Source: Chlorobium sp. N1 (GTDB taxonomy: Bacteria > Bacteroidota > Chlorobiia > Chlorobiales > Chlorobiaceae). From it: a stretch of DNA of 64,000 bases. The position numbers and the translations under genes were made by a program. How positions within the stretch are numbered: position 1 is the stretch's first letter; the number at the start of each line of letters is the position of its first letter. Below are positions 48,877 through 57,794 of this stretch, piece by piece. The stretch covers positions 105,008-169,007 of the forward strand of contig NZ_SJPA01000005.1 of NCBI RefSeq assembly GCF_004332115.1. The letters run 5' to 3'. The notes below the pieces were generated by a model. That model saw nothing but the letters and a program-made list of their open reading frames with translations. It searched no databases and was not told the DNA's origin.

Positions 48877-50634
48877 ATGAACGCACTCAACGCCCTCGAC
48901 TACAGCTTCATCATCGGCTACCTGCTTCTCACGCTCTTCATCGGGCTCTGGTTCTCCAGGAGGGCGTCCGAGAACGTCGGGGAGTTCTTCCTCTCGGGGC
49001 GCAAGCTGCCCTGGTGGATCGCCGGAACCGGCATGGTCGCCACCACCTTCGCCGCCGACACGCCGCTTGCCGTCACGGGCTTCGTCGCACGCCACGGCAT
49101 CGCCGGCAACTGGGTCTGGTGGACCTTCGTCTCGGGCGGCATGCTCACCGTCTTTTTCTTCGCACGGCTCTGGCGGCGCGCCGAGATCCTGACCGACCTC
49201 GAGTTCATCGAGCTCCGCTACAGCGGCAGGGCAGCCCGGTTCCTGCGCGGCTTCAAGGCCATCTACTTCGGACTCTTCATCAACGCCGTCATCATCGGCT
49301 GGGTGAATCTGGCCATGTTCAAGATCATCAGCATCATGATGCCGGGCCTCAACCCGCAGCTGACGATCGTCGCCCTCGTCCTCTTCACCACCTTCTACTC
49401 CGGACTTTCCGGGCTCTGGGGCGTCTCCATCACCGACGCGGTCCAGTTCGTCATCGCCATCGTGGGGTGCATCATCCTGGCGGTCCTGGCCGTGCAGTCG
49501 CCGGCCGTCGTCGACGCCGGGGGACTCCAGGCAGCCCTGCCGGCGTGGATGTTCGACTTCTTCCCCTCCATCGACTCCAGCGGCGTCGGCGAAAGCGGCG
49601 CCTTCGCACTCCCCTTCGCCTCGTTCGCCGCGATGGCCTTCATCCAGTGGTGGGCCAGCTGGTATCCCGGCGCAGAGCCCGGCGGCGGAGGCTACATCGC
49701 CCAGCGCATGATGAGCGCGAAAGATGAAAAGCACTCGCTCCTGGCGACGCTCTGGTTCACCGTGGCGCACTACTGCCTCAGGCCCTGGCCCTGGATCGTG
49801 GTCGCCCTTGCGAGCCTCGTGATGTTCCCCGACCTGCCCATGGCGGAGAAGGAGGACGGGTTCGTCCATGTCATGCAGGCAGTGCTTCCGCCCGGCCTCA
49901 AGGGACTGCTCATCGCCGCATTCCTCGCCGCCTACATGTCGACGCTCGCGACCCACCTCAACTGGGGCACGAGTTACATCATCAACGACTTCTACCGCCG
50001 TTTCATCAAAACCGACGGCTCGGCGAAGCACTACGTCCGGGTCTCCAAGCTCACGACCGCCCTTACGGCAGGCTTCGCCCTCTACATCACCTTCTTCGTC
50101 CTCGAGACCATCACGGGAGCCTGGGAGTTCCTCATCCAGTGCGGAGCCGGAACCGGGTTCGTGCTGATCCTGCGCTGGTTCTGGTGGAGGCTCAACGCCT
50201 GGAGCGAGATCACCTCCATGGTGGCGCCCTTCCTTGCCTACAGTTACCTCTCGCTCTTCACCGACGTCGCCTTCCCGAATTCCATTTTCATCATCGTCGC
50301 CTTCACGATCGCAGCGACCCTGCTGGTCACCTTCATCACCGCGCCGACCGAGCGGGAGCACCTCGAGGCCTTCTACCGCAAGACGCGGGTCGGCGGAATA
50401 CTGTGGAACCCTGTCTCCCGCTCCCTTCCGGACGTGGAGTCCGACACCGGGTTCCTCCGCCTCTTCCTCGACTGGGGGCTCGGCATCGCCATGGTCTACG
50501 CCGTGCTCTTCGGCACCGGGCGGATCATTTTCGGCGACCCCTTCGAAGGCGCGCTCTTCATTGCAGCCGGAGCGGTTGCCGGGGCGTTCATCTTCATGGA
50601 TCTCAACCGGCGCGGCTGGAACACCCTGAACTGA
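48877..50634 (+). CDS. Sodium:solute symporter (SSS family)
   Basis: The 585-residue protein has about thirteen membrane helices. The start DYSFIIGYLLLTLFIGLWFSRR and the FFLSGRKLPWWIAGTGMVAT region (parts quoted under 20 residues: SGRKLPWWIAGTGM) are typical of SSS transporters, followed by AADTPLAVTGF, the Na+-site region, and AAFLAAYMSTLATHLNWGTS (about 350). It imports a solute with sodium; the substrate is not evident. A long C-terminal extension (about 490-585) carries two further hydrophobic stretches. Confidence 0.85.
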   Translation: MNALNALDYSFIIGYLLLTLFIGLWFSRRASENVGEFFLSGRKLPWWIAGTGMVATTFAADTPLAVTGFVARHGIAGNWVWWTFVSGGMLTVFFFARLWRRAEILTDLEFIELRYSGRAARFLRGFKAIYFGLFINAVIIGWVNLAMFKIISIMMPGLNPQLTIVALVLFTTFYSGLSGLWGVSITDAVQFVIAIVGCIILAVLAVQSPAVVDAGGLQAALPAWMFDFFPSIDSSGVGESGAFALPFASFAAMAFIQWWASWYPGAEPGGGGYIAQRMMSAKDEKHSLLATLWFTVAHYCLRPWPWIVVALASLVMFPDLPMAEKEDGFVHVMQAVLPPGLKGLLIAAFLAAYMSTLATHLNWGTSYIINDFYRRFIKTDGSAKHYVRVSKLTTALTAGFALYITFFVLETITGAWEFLIQCGAGTGFVLILRWFWWRLNAWSEITSMVAPFLAYSYLSLFTDVAFPNSIFIIVAFTIAATLLVTFITAPTEREHLEAFYRKTRVGGILWNPVSRSLPDVESDTGFLRLFLDWGLGIAMVYAVLFGTGRIIFGDPFEGALFIAAGAVAGAFIFMDLNRRGWNTLN

Positions 50635-50642
50635 ACCGAACG

Positions 50643-51224
50643 ATGAGGATACCGCACCTGCTTCTCGCTTCACAGTCTCCGCGCCGCAGGGAGCTGCTCT
50701 CCCTCATGGCCGTCCCCTTCTCGGCCGTCGGCGTCGACACCCCCGAACGGTTCCAGGCCGGGCTTCCGCTCGAAGAGAACGTCATGCGCATCGCCGCCGA
50801 AAAGGCCCGGGCGGCACTCCTCCAGCACCCCGATGCCGCCAAAGAGGCCCTCATACTCGGCGCAGATACGGTGGTCGCCATGGACCGGCGCATCCTCGGA
50901 AAACCGAAGGACAGAAACGACGCCGTTGCCATGCTCCGCCGGCTGCAGGGGCGCACCCACAGCGTGCACACCGGCTTCGCCCTGCTCTTTGGAGATCGGC
51001 TGCAGACCGAAATGGCGACCACACGGGTCACCCTCAACCCCATGACGGACGCCGAGATCATGCGATACGTCGAGACCGGCGGCCCCATGGACAAGGCCGG
51101 CGCCTACGGCATCCAGGATCCGGTCATGGCCTGCCATGTCGCGGCCATCGAAGGATGTTACTACAACGTCGTCGGCCTGCCGCTCTCGCGCCTGTGGCAG
51201 GCCCTCGAAACCTTTTCGGACTGA
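50643..51224 (+). CDS. maf: Maf-family nucleotide pyrophosphatase
   Basis: The 193-residue protein begins LLLASQSPRRRELL, the Maf signature, and has ILGADTVVAMDRRILGKP (about 74-91) and GAYGIQD near the end. YhdE-type Maf enzymes hydrolyse dTTP/UTP and related modified nucleotides. The start at 50643 was preferred because the longer frame lies inside the symporter gene. The miaA start follows 5 bp later, so the two are co-transcribed. Confidence 0.93.
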   Translation: MRIPHLLLASQSPRRRELLSLMAVPFSAVGVDTPERFQAGLPLEENVMRIAAEKARAALLQHPDAAKEALILGADTVVAMDRRILGKPKDRNDAVAMLRRLQGRTHSVHTGFALLFGDRLQTEMATTRVTLNPMTDAEIMRYVETGGPMDKAGAYGIQDPVMACHVAAIEGCYYNVVGLPLSRLWQALETFSD

Positions 51225-51228
51225 GCAG

Positions 51229-52167
51229 GTGAGGGTGCCGCCGATCGAGAACGAGGTGCTGGTCCTGACCGGCCCCACCGCGTCCGGCAAATCCTCGCTC
51301 GCCCACCGCCTGGCGCTTCTCGGTGACGCCGAGATCGTCTCCTGCGACTCCCGCCAAGTCTACCGCGAGCTCACCATCGGCTCGGCCAAGCCCGACCCCG
51401 GAATGCTTTGTGAGGTCAGATACCACTTCATCGACGAAAAGGAGCTCACAGAACCCTTCAGCGCCGGAGAGTACGCTTTAGAGGCCGAAGCGCGCATACT
51501 CGGGATCATCCGGCGGGGAAAACGGGCGATCGTCGTCGGGGGCTCGGCTCTCTACCTGCAGGGGCTTGTCGAAGGATTTGCCGGGCTGCCCCCGAAAAAC
51601 GCAAAAGTCCGCCAGCTGCTCGAACGGCAGCTGGCGGACTTCGGCGCTGAACGCCTCTATGAACGGCTCAGGAAGCTGGACCCGCAACAGGCGGCGACGC
51701 TCGACCCCACAAAAACGCAACGCCTCGTCCGAAGCCTCGAGATCATCGAGACCACCGGACGAAGCGTCACGGAACTGCAGCGCACACACACTGACGCCAC
51801 AACACAAAAATGGAAACCGAACTATACCCTCTTCGCACTCCTTCGCCCGAGGGAGGAGCTCTACGGAAGGATCAACCTGAGAACGGAGCAGATGATGCAC
51901 GAGGGGCTGCTCGAGGAAGCCGAAGGGCTCTGGAGGCGCTACCAGAGGGAAATCGAGGACCGCTCGCTCCCCTCGCTCTGCACCGTCGGATACCAGGAGC
52001 TCTTCGAGCACTTCCGGGGAAAGACGACCCTGGATGAGGCCGTCGCACTCATCCAGCAGCACACGCGCAACTACGCCAAGCGCCAGCTGACCTTCATGCG
52101 AAACCGCCTGCAGTGCAGGTGGGTGCCGGCAACCATCGGCAGCGAAGAGCTCCTCGGCCTTCTCTGA
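51229..52167 (+). CDS. miaA: tRNA dimethylallyltransferase
   Basis: The 312-residue enzyme has the P-loop LTGPTASGKSSLA (about 13-25), CDSRQVYRELTIGSAKP (about 41-57), and VVGGSALYLQGLVEG (about 104-118). It transfers dimethylallyl to A37 of tRNAs reading UNN codons. The start codon is probably GTG at 51229 or at 51235, both in the short gap after maf. The longer frame to 51136 lies inside maf. It converges with the NusG-like gene. Confidence 0.93.
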   Translation: MRVPPIENEVLVLTGPTASGKSSLAHRLALLGDAEIVSCDSRQVYRELTIGSAKPDPGMLCEVRYHFIDEKELTEPFSAGEYALEAEARILGIIRRGKRAIVVGGSALYLQGLVEGFAGLPPKNAKVRQLLERQLADFGAERLYERLRKLDPQQAATLDPTKTQRLVRSLEIIETTGRSVTELQRTHTDATTQKWKPNYTLFALLRPREELYGRINLRTEQMMHEGLLEEAEGLWRRYQREIEDRSLPSLCTVGYQELFEHFRGKTTLDEAVALIQQHTRNYAKRQLTFMRNRLQCRWVPATIGSEELLGLL

Positions 52168-52192
52168 AGCGCTTCTGGCCCTCGGCCCCCGT

Positions 52193-52711
52193 TCATTTCA
52201 GCGTCATGAGCAGATCGGGCAGAATGCTCACCTCGATGCCCTGCATGATACTCTCGAAGAACACCACGATCCGCTCCTGTCGGCCCTGCTTGACAACCAC
52301 ACCCTCCATGCCCCGGAACGGCCCGGCCAGCACCCGAACCTTCCTTCCGGCCGGCATCGAGTCCACGGTCCGGTGCAGGGCGTCGGGTTCGTGCACCAGC
52401 GTCTTGAGCCACTCGATATCGCGCTCGCCGACAACCGAGGGAACCCTGCCGATCCCGACGAACCTCACGACGCCTTCGGTATCAAGCACCTTCACATGCT
52501 CCTTACGCATATCGATGCAGACGAACACGTAGCCCCTGAACAGCGGCTCCTGCACCTTTTTCTTCCGGTCGCTCCATTGGCGGACGGTTTCCATGAGCGG
52601 GAGGAACGCGGTCAACTCCTTCTCCTCAAGCCACTGATGGACTTTCTTCTCGTAGCGCGAGCGGACATAGACCGCATACCAGTGCTGAGCACACCCGTTA
52701 TCCATAAGCAC
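52193..52711 (-). CDS. NusG-family antiterminator paralogue (UpxY/RfaH-like)
   Basis: The 172-residue protein has an NGN domain (about 8-105) with HWYAVYVRSRYEKKVHQWLEEK (core YAVYVRSRYEKKV) and LFRGYVFVCIDM (about 57-68), and a C-terminal KOW segment AGPFRGMEGVVVKQG (about 128-142). It is shorter and more divergent than the essential NusG and fits UpxY-type proteins, which normally are first in capsule operons and act on them. Here it sits downstream of the histidine kinase gene and converges with miaA, so it has no operon behind it. Confidence 0.85.
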   Translation of the reverse strand: MLMDNGCAQHWYAVYVRSRYEKKVHQWLEEKELTAFLPLMETVRQWSDRKKKVQEPLFRGYVFVCIDMRKEHVKVLDTEGVVRFVGIGRVPSVVGERDIEWLKTLVHEPDALHRTVDSMPAGRKVRVLAGPFRGMEGVVVKQGRQERIVVFFESIMQGIEVSILPDLLMTLK

Positions 52712-52761
52712 GGTCTTCTCCTATCGTGTGGGTATGTATGTTCTTGGTGTTATCGTCCACC

Positions 52762-55242
52762 TCACCGCTGCCCGGACGGCGGCGGAGGCTGAAGTTTCCG
52801 CTGAACAAGCCTGAGAAGATCTTTGATGCTGAAGGGTTTGCGGATGAAGTTCACGCCTTCCTGGAGCCGGTGAGGGTGATCAAGACGTTCAGGGGCGAAT
52901 CCCGAGATGAACAGGCATTGCAGCTCAGGATCGGCCGCATGCATCCTCTCATAGAGCTGCACCCCGTTCATGCCCGGCAGCATCACGTCCGTAAGCAGCA
53001 GGCTGCTGCCCTTCCAGTTGAGCGTCAGGGCGCTTTCGGCGTCCGGGGCCGAGCGCACCAGGTATCCATTTTTTTCAAGAATCTTCCTGACAAGATGAAG
53101 AATATCGGGTTCGTCTTCGACAATCAGGATTTTCCTGCCGGACTCCCCTTCCGATCCGCTTGCGTCAGCATCAGCGGGTGCTTCTGTTCCAGACGCTTCA
53201 GCGTACAGGGGGAAGGATACACTGAAGGTGGTGCCGGTGTCCGGTTCGGTGGTGCATGCGACCTGGCCATTGTTCTGCTTCACGATCCCGTAGACGGATG
53301 AGAGGCCGAGCCCGGTGCCCTTGCCGACCTCTTTTGTGGTGAAGAATGGCTCGAAAATGTGCGGAAGAAGGTGCTCGGGGATACCGGCGCCGCTATCGGT
53401 GACGGTAAGGACGGCGGAGGCCGGCGCCTGTTTATCCGTGTTCCCCGCCGCCCTGCTGTCGGCAGCAGTAACGGTAATGGTGCCGTTCCCCTGTATGGCG
53501 TCCCGGGCGTTGAAGCAGAGGTTGATGAGAATCTGGCTGAACTGTCCGGGATCAATCAAGACGGAGAGGCTCTCCGGACCGGGATGCCAGGCGCATGTGA
53601 TCGATTCACCCATAGCACCCCGAATCATCGGAAGGCACTCTTCGACCAGCGTATTCATCTTCATGACTGCCGGCCGGTTGGTCTGTTTCCGGGCGAACGC
53701 CAGCAGCTGGCTGGTGATTAAGGCTGAACGCTCGGTGGAGTTGCGAATGGCCTGGAGCCCATTGAAGAACGGGTGCGTTTCCGAGACCTGCTCCAGCAGG
53801 ATCTCCACATGTCCTAAGGTAATGGCCAGCATGTTGTTGTAGTCATGCGCTATCCCTCCTGCAAGCCGGCCTACAAGGTCAAGTTTCTGCGACTGGTTCA
53901 GTTGCTCCTGCATGGCCTGCTCCGCCCGTTCGGCCTGCTTCCGGGCAATGATGTCACGCGCGAAACCGGCAAGGTTGCTGACGAGGGTCGCATCTTCTTC
54001 GGTATAGTCGTAAGGGCAGTTGCCGACCCCGAAAACTGCTGTGACGGCACTCCCCTCCATAAGGGGGACAATCAGTACACGCTCTACGTCGCAGTGGCCG
54101 TGAGGCAGCGGGCGGTTGGGCTTGAGCGCCTTGAAATCATTGTGTATGACCGCTTTTCCCTCTCGAAGCACCTTACCCGGGATCCCGTCCATATCCATCC
54201 CCATATCGCCCTCGCAGTCCTCCATGCGGCACTCGTGCTGCATGGTATTGCTCGACCAGACCCGGACCTGCCGGGCTTCAGCAATAAGCGGAGCCTCAAG
54301 CGTGCGGCAGAACCCGATGGTGCTGCCGGTCAGTCGTTCGGCTTCGTCGAGCGTGGCCCGCAGCAGTTCGGGTTCTTCAGCGCTCCCTGACATCTGGAAC
54401 AGGCGAAGCCTGAAGGCCATCAGGGACTCCAGGCGCTTTCGCTCCGTCATATCGTTGATGATCAGATACACATAGGTTCTGCCATGGATGCAGATCCTGC
54501 TCCCGAAGGCTTCGACGTCGCGAATGCTGTGGTCGGCCCGGCGATGACGGAATTCAAACCGCTGGCTCTGGCGCTCTTCCCATGCTCCGAGAAGCATCCG
54601 AAGCGCTTCCCGGGGCTGCACATGGATCTGGCTGATGTGCAAGGACGGAAGCTGGGCCAGCGTCCACCCATAATAGCGTTGCGCACATCCGTTTGCGTCG
54701 ATGATCCGGCCGGTGAGAGGATCGAGAATGAGCTTGACGGCGCTGTTGCTGTCAAACACAGCATTGAACCAGGCCTGGCTTTCACGCCGAATCTCCTCTG
54801 CACGCATCCACTCGGTAATGTCGAAAACAATGCCCGCATAACGGACTGTCCGCCCCTCTTCGTCCCGTATGGGAGTCCCTTTCGACATAAGCCACCGAAC
54901 CTCGTCCGGCGCCTCAGGAAGATTCACACGCCAGGTGCTGTTGAATTCCGTGCCTTTCGACACGGCATTATGGACTGCCGCCTCAACGGCGTCACGGTCT
55001 TCAGGCGATACCGTCTGTCGCCACGAGGCATAGGATGGCTCGGTGCTGTGAGGGGCGAGGCCGTATAAGGGCCAGAGTTCCTCTGACCATTCATTGGCGT
55101 TCGTCGTCACATCCCATACCCATCTGCCGGCATGCACTAAGGAGAGTATGGGGTCGGAGGTACTTTCAAAGAGGCTGTTGATCAACCCGCCCGTACCGGA
55201 TCCACCGATACTGCCGGAAGCGCCGGCGGCTTGTTTTTTCAT
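52762..55242 (-). CDS. Hybrid sensor histidine kinase (PAS-PAS-GAF-HisKA-HATPase-REC)
   Basis: The 826-residue protein lacks a membrane segment or signal and is probably cytoplasmic. Domains: PAS (about 35-148), PAS (about 155-270), GAF (about 285-435), HisKA with His466 in [11 protein letters not shown], HATPase_c with N578 ([10 protein letters not shown]), D616SGAG and GTGLGLSS (about 642-649), and a C-terminal receiver (about 704-818) with acidic pocket VEDEPD, phospho-acceptor Asp752 (TDVMLPG) and Lys802. It may pass phosphate to its own receiver and then onward. No separate output regulator lies beside it; the NusG-like gene is 50 bp downstream. What it senses is unknown. Confidence 0.92.
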   Translation of the reverse strand: MKKQAAGASGSIGGSGTGGLINSLFESTSDPILSLVHAGRWVWDVTTNANEWSEELWPLYGLAPHSTEPSYASWRQTVSPEDRDAVEAAVHNAVSKGTEFNSTWRVNLPEAPDEVRWLMSKGTPIRDEEGRTVRYAGIVFDITEWMRAEEIRRESQAWFNAVFDSNSAVKLILDPLTGRIIDANGCAQRYYGWTLAQLPSLHISQIHVQPREALRMLLGAWEERQSQRFEFRHRRADHSIRDVEAFGSRICIHGRTYVYLIINDMTERKRLESLMAFRLRLFQMSGSAEEPELLRATLDEAERLTGSTIGFCRTLEAPLIAEARQVRVWSSNTMQHECRMEDCEGDMGMDMDGIPGKVLREGKAVIHNDFKALKPNRPLPHGHCDVERVLIVPLMEGSAVTAVFGVGNCPYDYTEEDATLVSNLAGFARDIIARKQAERAEQAMQEQLNQSQKLDLVGRLAGGIAHDYNNMLAITLGHVEILLEQVSETHPFFNGLQAIRNSTERSALITSQLLAFARKQTNRPAVMKMNTLVEECLPMIRGAMGESITCAWHPGPESLSVLIDPGQFSQILINLCFNARDAIQGNGTITVTAADSRAAGNTDKQAPASAVLTVTDSGAGIPEHLLPHIFEPFFTTKEVGKGTGLGLSSVYGIVKQNNGQVACTTEPDTGTTFSVSFPLYAEASGTEAPADADASGSEGESGRKILIVEDEPDILHLVRKILEKNGYLVRSAPDAESALTLNWKGSSLLLTDVMLPGMNGVQLYERMHAADPELQCLFISGFAPERLDHPHRLQEGVNFIRKPFSIKDLLRLVQRKLQPPPPSGQR

Positions 55243-55588
55243 TGCAACGAGTAAGGAATGTTGATTTCGGCCACCCGCCCATTTCCACGAACCTGATCGG
55301 TACCGGCGGGTTCGGACGGAGGCCGACCCCTTGCAGCCCGCTCTGGCCGGAGGAACCGAGGCGGCTTTTCGGCAGGACTACAGCTAACCGGGTGTTCCAC
55401 CCGAACGAGGGGGGCTCGGGCGAGTCCCTCACTCGGTTGTTGCCGACATGGCAGGATTCCGGGGCCGATCGAGATCGCATCCGCGCAAGGTGGCCACATG
55501 AAAGGAAAAGAGCTGGAGCGGCAGCAACAACGTATCGCATCTCAGACTACTTGAGAGGTCCAATCTGGTCCTTCATCTCGCGCTTCAT
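55243..55588. other. Intergenic stretch without a recognised gene
   Basis: A 346-bp gap separates the kinase start and the repeat-protein stop. Both strands have short open frames, none with family likeness or ribosome binding sites. I see no tRNA, riboswitch or clear terminator. It must contain the kinase promoter. Confidence 0.5.
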
Positions 55589-56113
55589 CTAATCGGCAGT
55601 CTGCCCGTCTCCTCCCTCGGAGCCTTCGGGCTGGTTGTCCGGGACACCGTCCTTTTCTGAGGGCGACTCTTTGATAACCAGCGTTTTTTTATCCACATCG
55701 GGAGATTCGGGTCCATCCACCGACACGCCTTCAGATTTCGAGCCTTTCTCGATCACGATGGTTTTCTTGTCGACATCAGGCGCCCCCACACCTTCAGAGG
55801 TCGCACCTTTTTCGATGACGAAGGTCTTCTTGTCGACGTCGGGCGCTGAGGGAGACGAGGGTGACGACGGAGCGCTCGGCGCCGCAGGGGCTGGGGCAGG
55901 GGTCGCCGGCGCCGCAGGGGCAACCGGGACAGATGGGGCGGCAGGAATGGCGCTGATGGCCGTGGAGACTGTAGAGGAAACAGTCATCGGCGTGGACCCG
56001 GCCGAGACGTCGGTCATCGTCCCCGTGCCACCGGCCCTGAGCTCACCGGCACAGACCGACAGCATGATGAACCCGGCAAGAGGAGCCGTAACGAATGCGG
56101 TGGTATGATTCAT
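55589..56113 (-). CDS. Exported Pro/Ala-rich protein with three PDVDKKT repeats
   Basis: The 174-residue protein has a probable signal peptide (about 1-27) with a cysteine at 21 in SVCAG, though the lipobox is not typical. A Thr/Ser-rich stretch (30-55) is followed by a low-complexity Pro/Ala/Ser linker (56-90) and three units of PDVDKKT[FIL]VI[EK] at residues about 91, 112 and 138, then an acidic Gly-rich tail. The repeats look like short beta strands with charged turns. The family is not recognised. It lies 23 bp after the beta-barrel-like gene and is probably co-transcribed with it. Confidence 0.7.
   Translation of the reverse strand: MNHTTAFVTAPLAGFIMLSVCAGELRAGGTGTMTDVSAGSTPMTVSSTVSTAISAIPAAPSVPVAPAAPATPAPAPAAPSAPSSPSSPSAPDVDKKTFVIEKGATSEGVGAPDVDKKTIVIEKGSKSEGVSVDGPESPDVDKKTLVIKESPSEKDGVPDNQPEGSEGGDGQTAD
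55646..55846 (-). repeat. Coding tandem repeat region (three imperfect units)
   Basis: DNA for residues 90-156 of the repeat protein holds three imperfect units of about 20-26 codons, each starting with PDVDKKT. The copies differ at both DNA and protein level, so they are not very recent duplications. Confidence 0.75.
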
Positions 56114-56136
56114 GTGTGTTCTCCGTAAATAGATGG

Positions 56137-56928
56137 TTAGAGTTTAAGGCCCGTACCTACGGCAAAGACCAGGCGGGGACCGTCTCCGGAATTCTCGGTC
56201 AGGTCGGCCACGCCGATCGTGGTGACGAGCGGGAACCCGGGAAGGAGGAACGTCTTGGCGATACCGGCATTCAGATTCAGGCCGTTCCAGTCGGCGACCA
56301 GATTGAACGACTCCGCCACCTCGTAGGCCACGTTGCCGAACACGTAGGTTCCGTACCGGCCCTTTCCATGCTCCTGGTCCACGGGGCTTTTTTCGCCGAA
56401 GCGGTTGGTACCGGCTCCCACGCTGAAATGGAACTTCGACTTCCCGGTCTGCCTGTTGATGAAGGGCTCGGCCTGCACAACCTGACTGTAAACCACGTAA
56501 TAGCTCTCAGTAGCGTCGCCGCCATCGGTCAGCATGATGCTTTCGACACCCACGCCGATACCTTTGCCTTTGCCGATCTCCCTGGAGAGATGGAGGCCGG
56601 CGGAATACTCCTTCCACTCGCTGATGTCGACGGAGACCAGCGCGACCTGGATGCCGACGTTCTTTTCAGGGTTGCCGACGCCGAAGCCGAAAACCGCAGC
56701 GCCGTCGTTGGTGCCGATGTAGGGGGAAGGGGTCGTTCCGCCGATGCCGACGAACACCACGTTGTCTGAAGCACCCCAGGCGACGGGGGTTGTGACTGAT
56801 TTTCCGTGGTAGTTCGGAAGGTAGGCTGCTTCGGGAAGAGCTGCCGCATGGGCGGAGGGCGCCGTCAGCCCAAGCGAACCCAGAGAGCTGAGAACAAGAA
56901 CAGAGCAAAACAGTCTCGTGTGCTTCAT
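56137..56928 (-). CDS. Exported beta-barrel-like protein of unknown function
   Basis: The 263-residue protein has a signal peptide (about 1-28, cleavage AHA-A). The mature part is rich in Gly, aromatic residues and alternating hydrophobic strands (AVFGFGVGNPEKNVGIQVAL type) and ends in LKL, in keeping with a small outer-membrane or periplasmic barrel. I do not recognise a family. It precedes the repeat protein gene (23-bp gap) and follows a stand-alone winged-helix gene on the same strand, so regulation by that protein is plausible. Confidence 0.7.
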   Translation of the reverse strand: MKHTRLFCSVLVLSSLGSLGLTAPSAHAAALPEAAYLPNYHGKSVTTPVAWGASDNVVFVGIGGTTPSPYIGTNDGAAVFGFGVGNPEKNVGIQVALVSVDISEWKEYSAGLHLSREIGKGKGIGVGVESIMLTDGGDATESYYVVYSQVVQAEPFINRQTGKSKFHFSVGAGTNRFGEKSPVDQEHGKGRYGTYVFGNVAYEVAESFNLVADWNGLNLNAGIAKTFLLPGFPLVTTIGVADLTENSGDGPRLVFAVGTGLKL

Positions 56929-57043
56929 GGTAATTGGGGGTAAGTGGTTATAAGCGATATCGGGGAGAGATTAGCCCTGTGGCGAAGGGATGAACCCTCC
57001 GCGCGGAGGGAACGCCCCCCCGGCGGAAGGGGTAAACGAACCG

Positions 57044-57442
57044 TCAGACCACCCTGATCGCCACGCTCAGCGTCCAGCCGAGGCCGTAGGCGGTGTTGAC
57101 AAGGTTGGGGAAACCGATGCGCCGCGTTTTTTTCCTGATCCTGTAGACCAGCGACTCAAGGGCCTTGTAGCCCAATTTGTCGTCACTGTAGCCGAAAAAG
57201 GAGAGCATCTCCCCACGATCCTTGACATTGCCCTCGGCAGTCGCAAGCAGCAGGAACGCCTGGAACTCCCTGAAAGTCAGCTGGATACGACCGTTCTCAG
57301 GTGAAACGATCTCCCAGCTCTGATGCAACAGGACCCACTCCCGTTCGCCCATTGACGAATCCTCTCCTTGAGGGGATCGAAGCCGGGCACCGTCCCCTTG
57401 CGGCGGACGTTCTGAACACGCTGGTCCTTGCTGCTCTACCAT
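57044..57442 (-). CDS. Stand-alone OmpR/PhoB-type winged-helix DNA-binding protein
   Basis: The 132-residue protein has a C-terminal (about 35-128) winged helix of the Trans_reg_C type: WEIVSPENGRIQLTFREFQAFLLL (core LTFREFQAFLLL), the recognition-helix region YKALESLVYRIRKKTRRI, and VNTAYGLGWTL at the wing. No receiver domain is present; the first 30 residues are polar and disordered-looking. The start may be 57442 or the Met at 57352. It could control the two exported-protein genes downstream and its own gene (see the palindrome at 57483-57496). Confidence 0.78.
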   Translation of the reverse strand: MVEQQGPACSERPPQGDGARLRSPQGEDSSMGEREWVLLHQSWEIVSPENGRIQLTFREFQAFLLLATAEGNVKDRGEMLSFFGYSDDKLGYKALESLVYRIRKKTRRIGFPNLVNTAYGLGWTLSVAIRVV

Positions 57443-57482
57443 AGTTGCTTGCGTTTCATGTTCATGAATACCGGTTAGAACG

Positions 57483-57496
57483 AGTCCGGCCGGACT
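57483..57496. promoter_or_regulatory. Perfect 14-bp palindrome upstream of the winged-helix gene
   Basis: AGTCCGGCCGGACT is a perfect dyad 40-54 bp before the candidate start of the winged-helix gene at 57442. Its place suits an autoregulatory operator, but no binding data exist and short GC-rich palindromes arise by chance in such DNA. Confidence 0.35.
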
Positions 57497-57635
57497 TCGA
57501 ATTACACCGTCTTCGTAAAAGGCATGCCAGCCGCTACCGAAAGCGACTGAAAACCGAAAGAGGAAATTGCGGACGCAGCCGCTGAGTCAAAGATGCGGGA
57601 GTCTGGACTGCCGTGGGACAGCCCTCCCTATGCCA

Positions 57636-57696
57636 TGCCACGTGGCAGTCGGGAGAGAGTCGCCACAGCCCGGACCTGTAGCGGTAGGACCGCTAC
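57636..57696. other. Pair of hairpins in the gap between manC and the winged-helix gene
   Basis: The 352-bp gap 57443-57794 has no convincing gene. It contains a 12-bp palindrome TGCCACGTGGCA (57636-57647) and an 8-bp stem hairpin GTAGCGGT-AGG-ACCGCTAC (57678-57696). Neither is followed by a T-tract, and no known riboswitch consensus could be fitted. It may be a structured leader or remnant. Confidence 0.4.
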
Positions 57697-57794
57697 GCCG
57701 CGGGTTACTGTTCAGCGGGCATCAAATAGTGGTGATGATGAAATACAGGATGAGAGGTAGGCATCGGGCCATGCCGGAGGAACCGGCACAACAA

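Noticed and set aside
47872..50673. Minus-strand open frame of 933 codons
   Set aside because: It runs antisense to the PfkB kinase and the sodium symporter, which have clear motifs. Its product is acidic, Gly/Glu/Asp/Val-rich and without motifs, a usual product of high-G+C third positions.
57481..57700. Cyclic-di-GMP (GEMM) or other known riboswitch
   Set aside because: Short matches such as GGACGCA are present, but the tetraloop-receptor layout and conserved helices are not.
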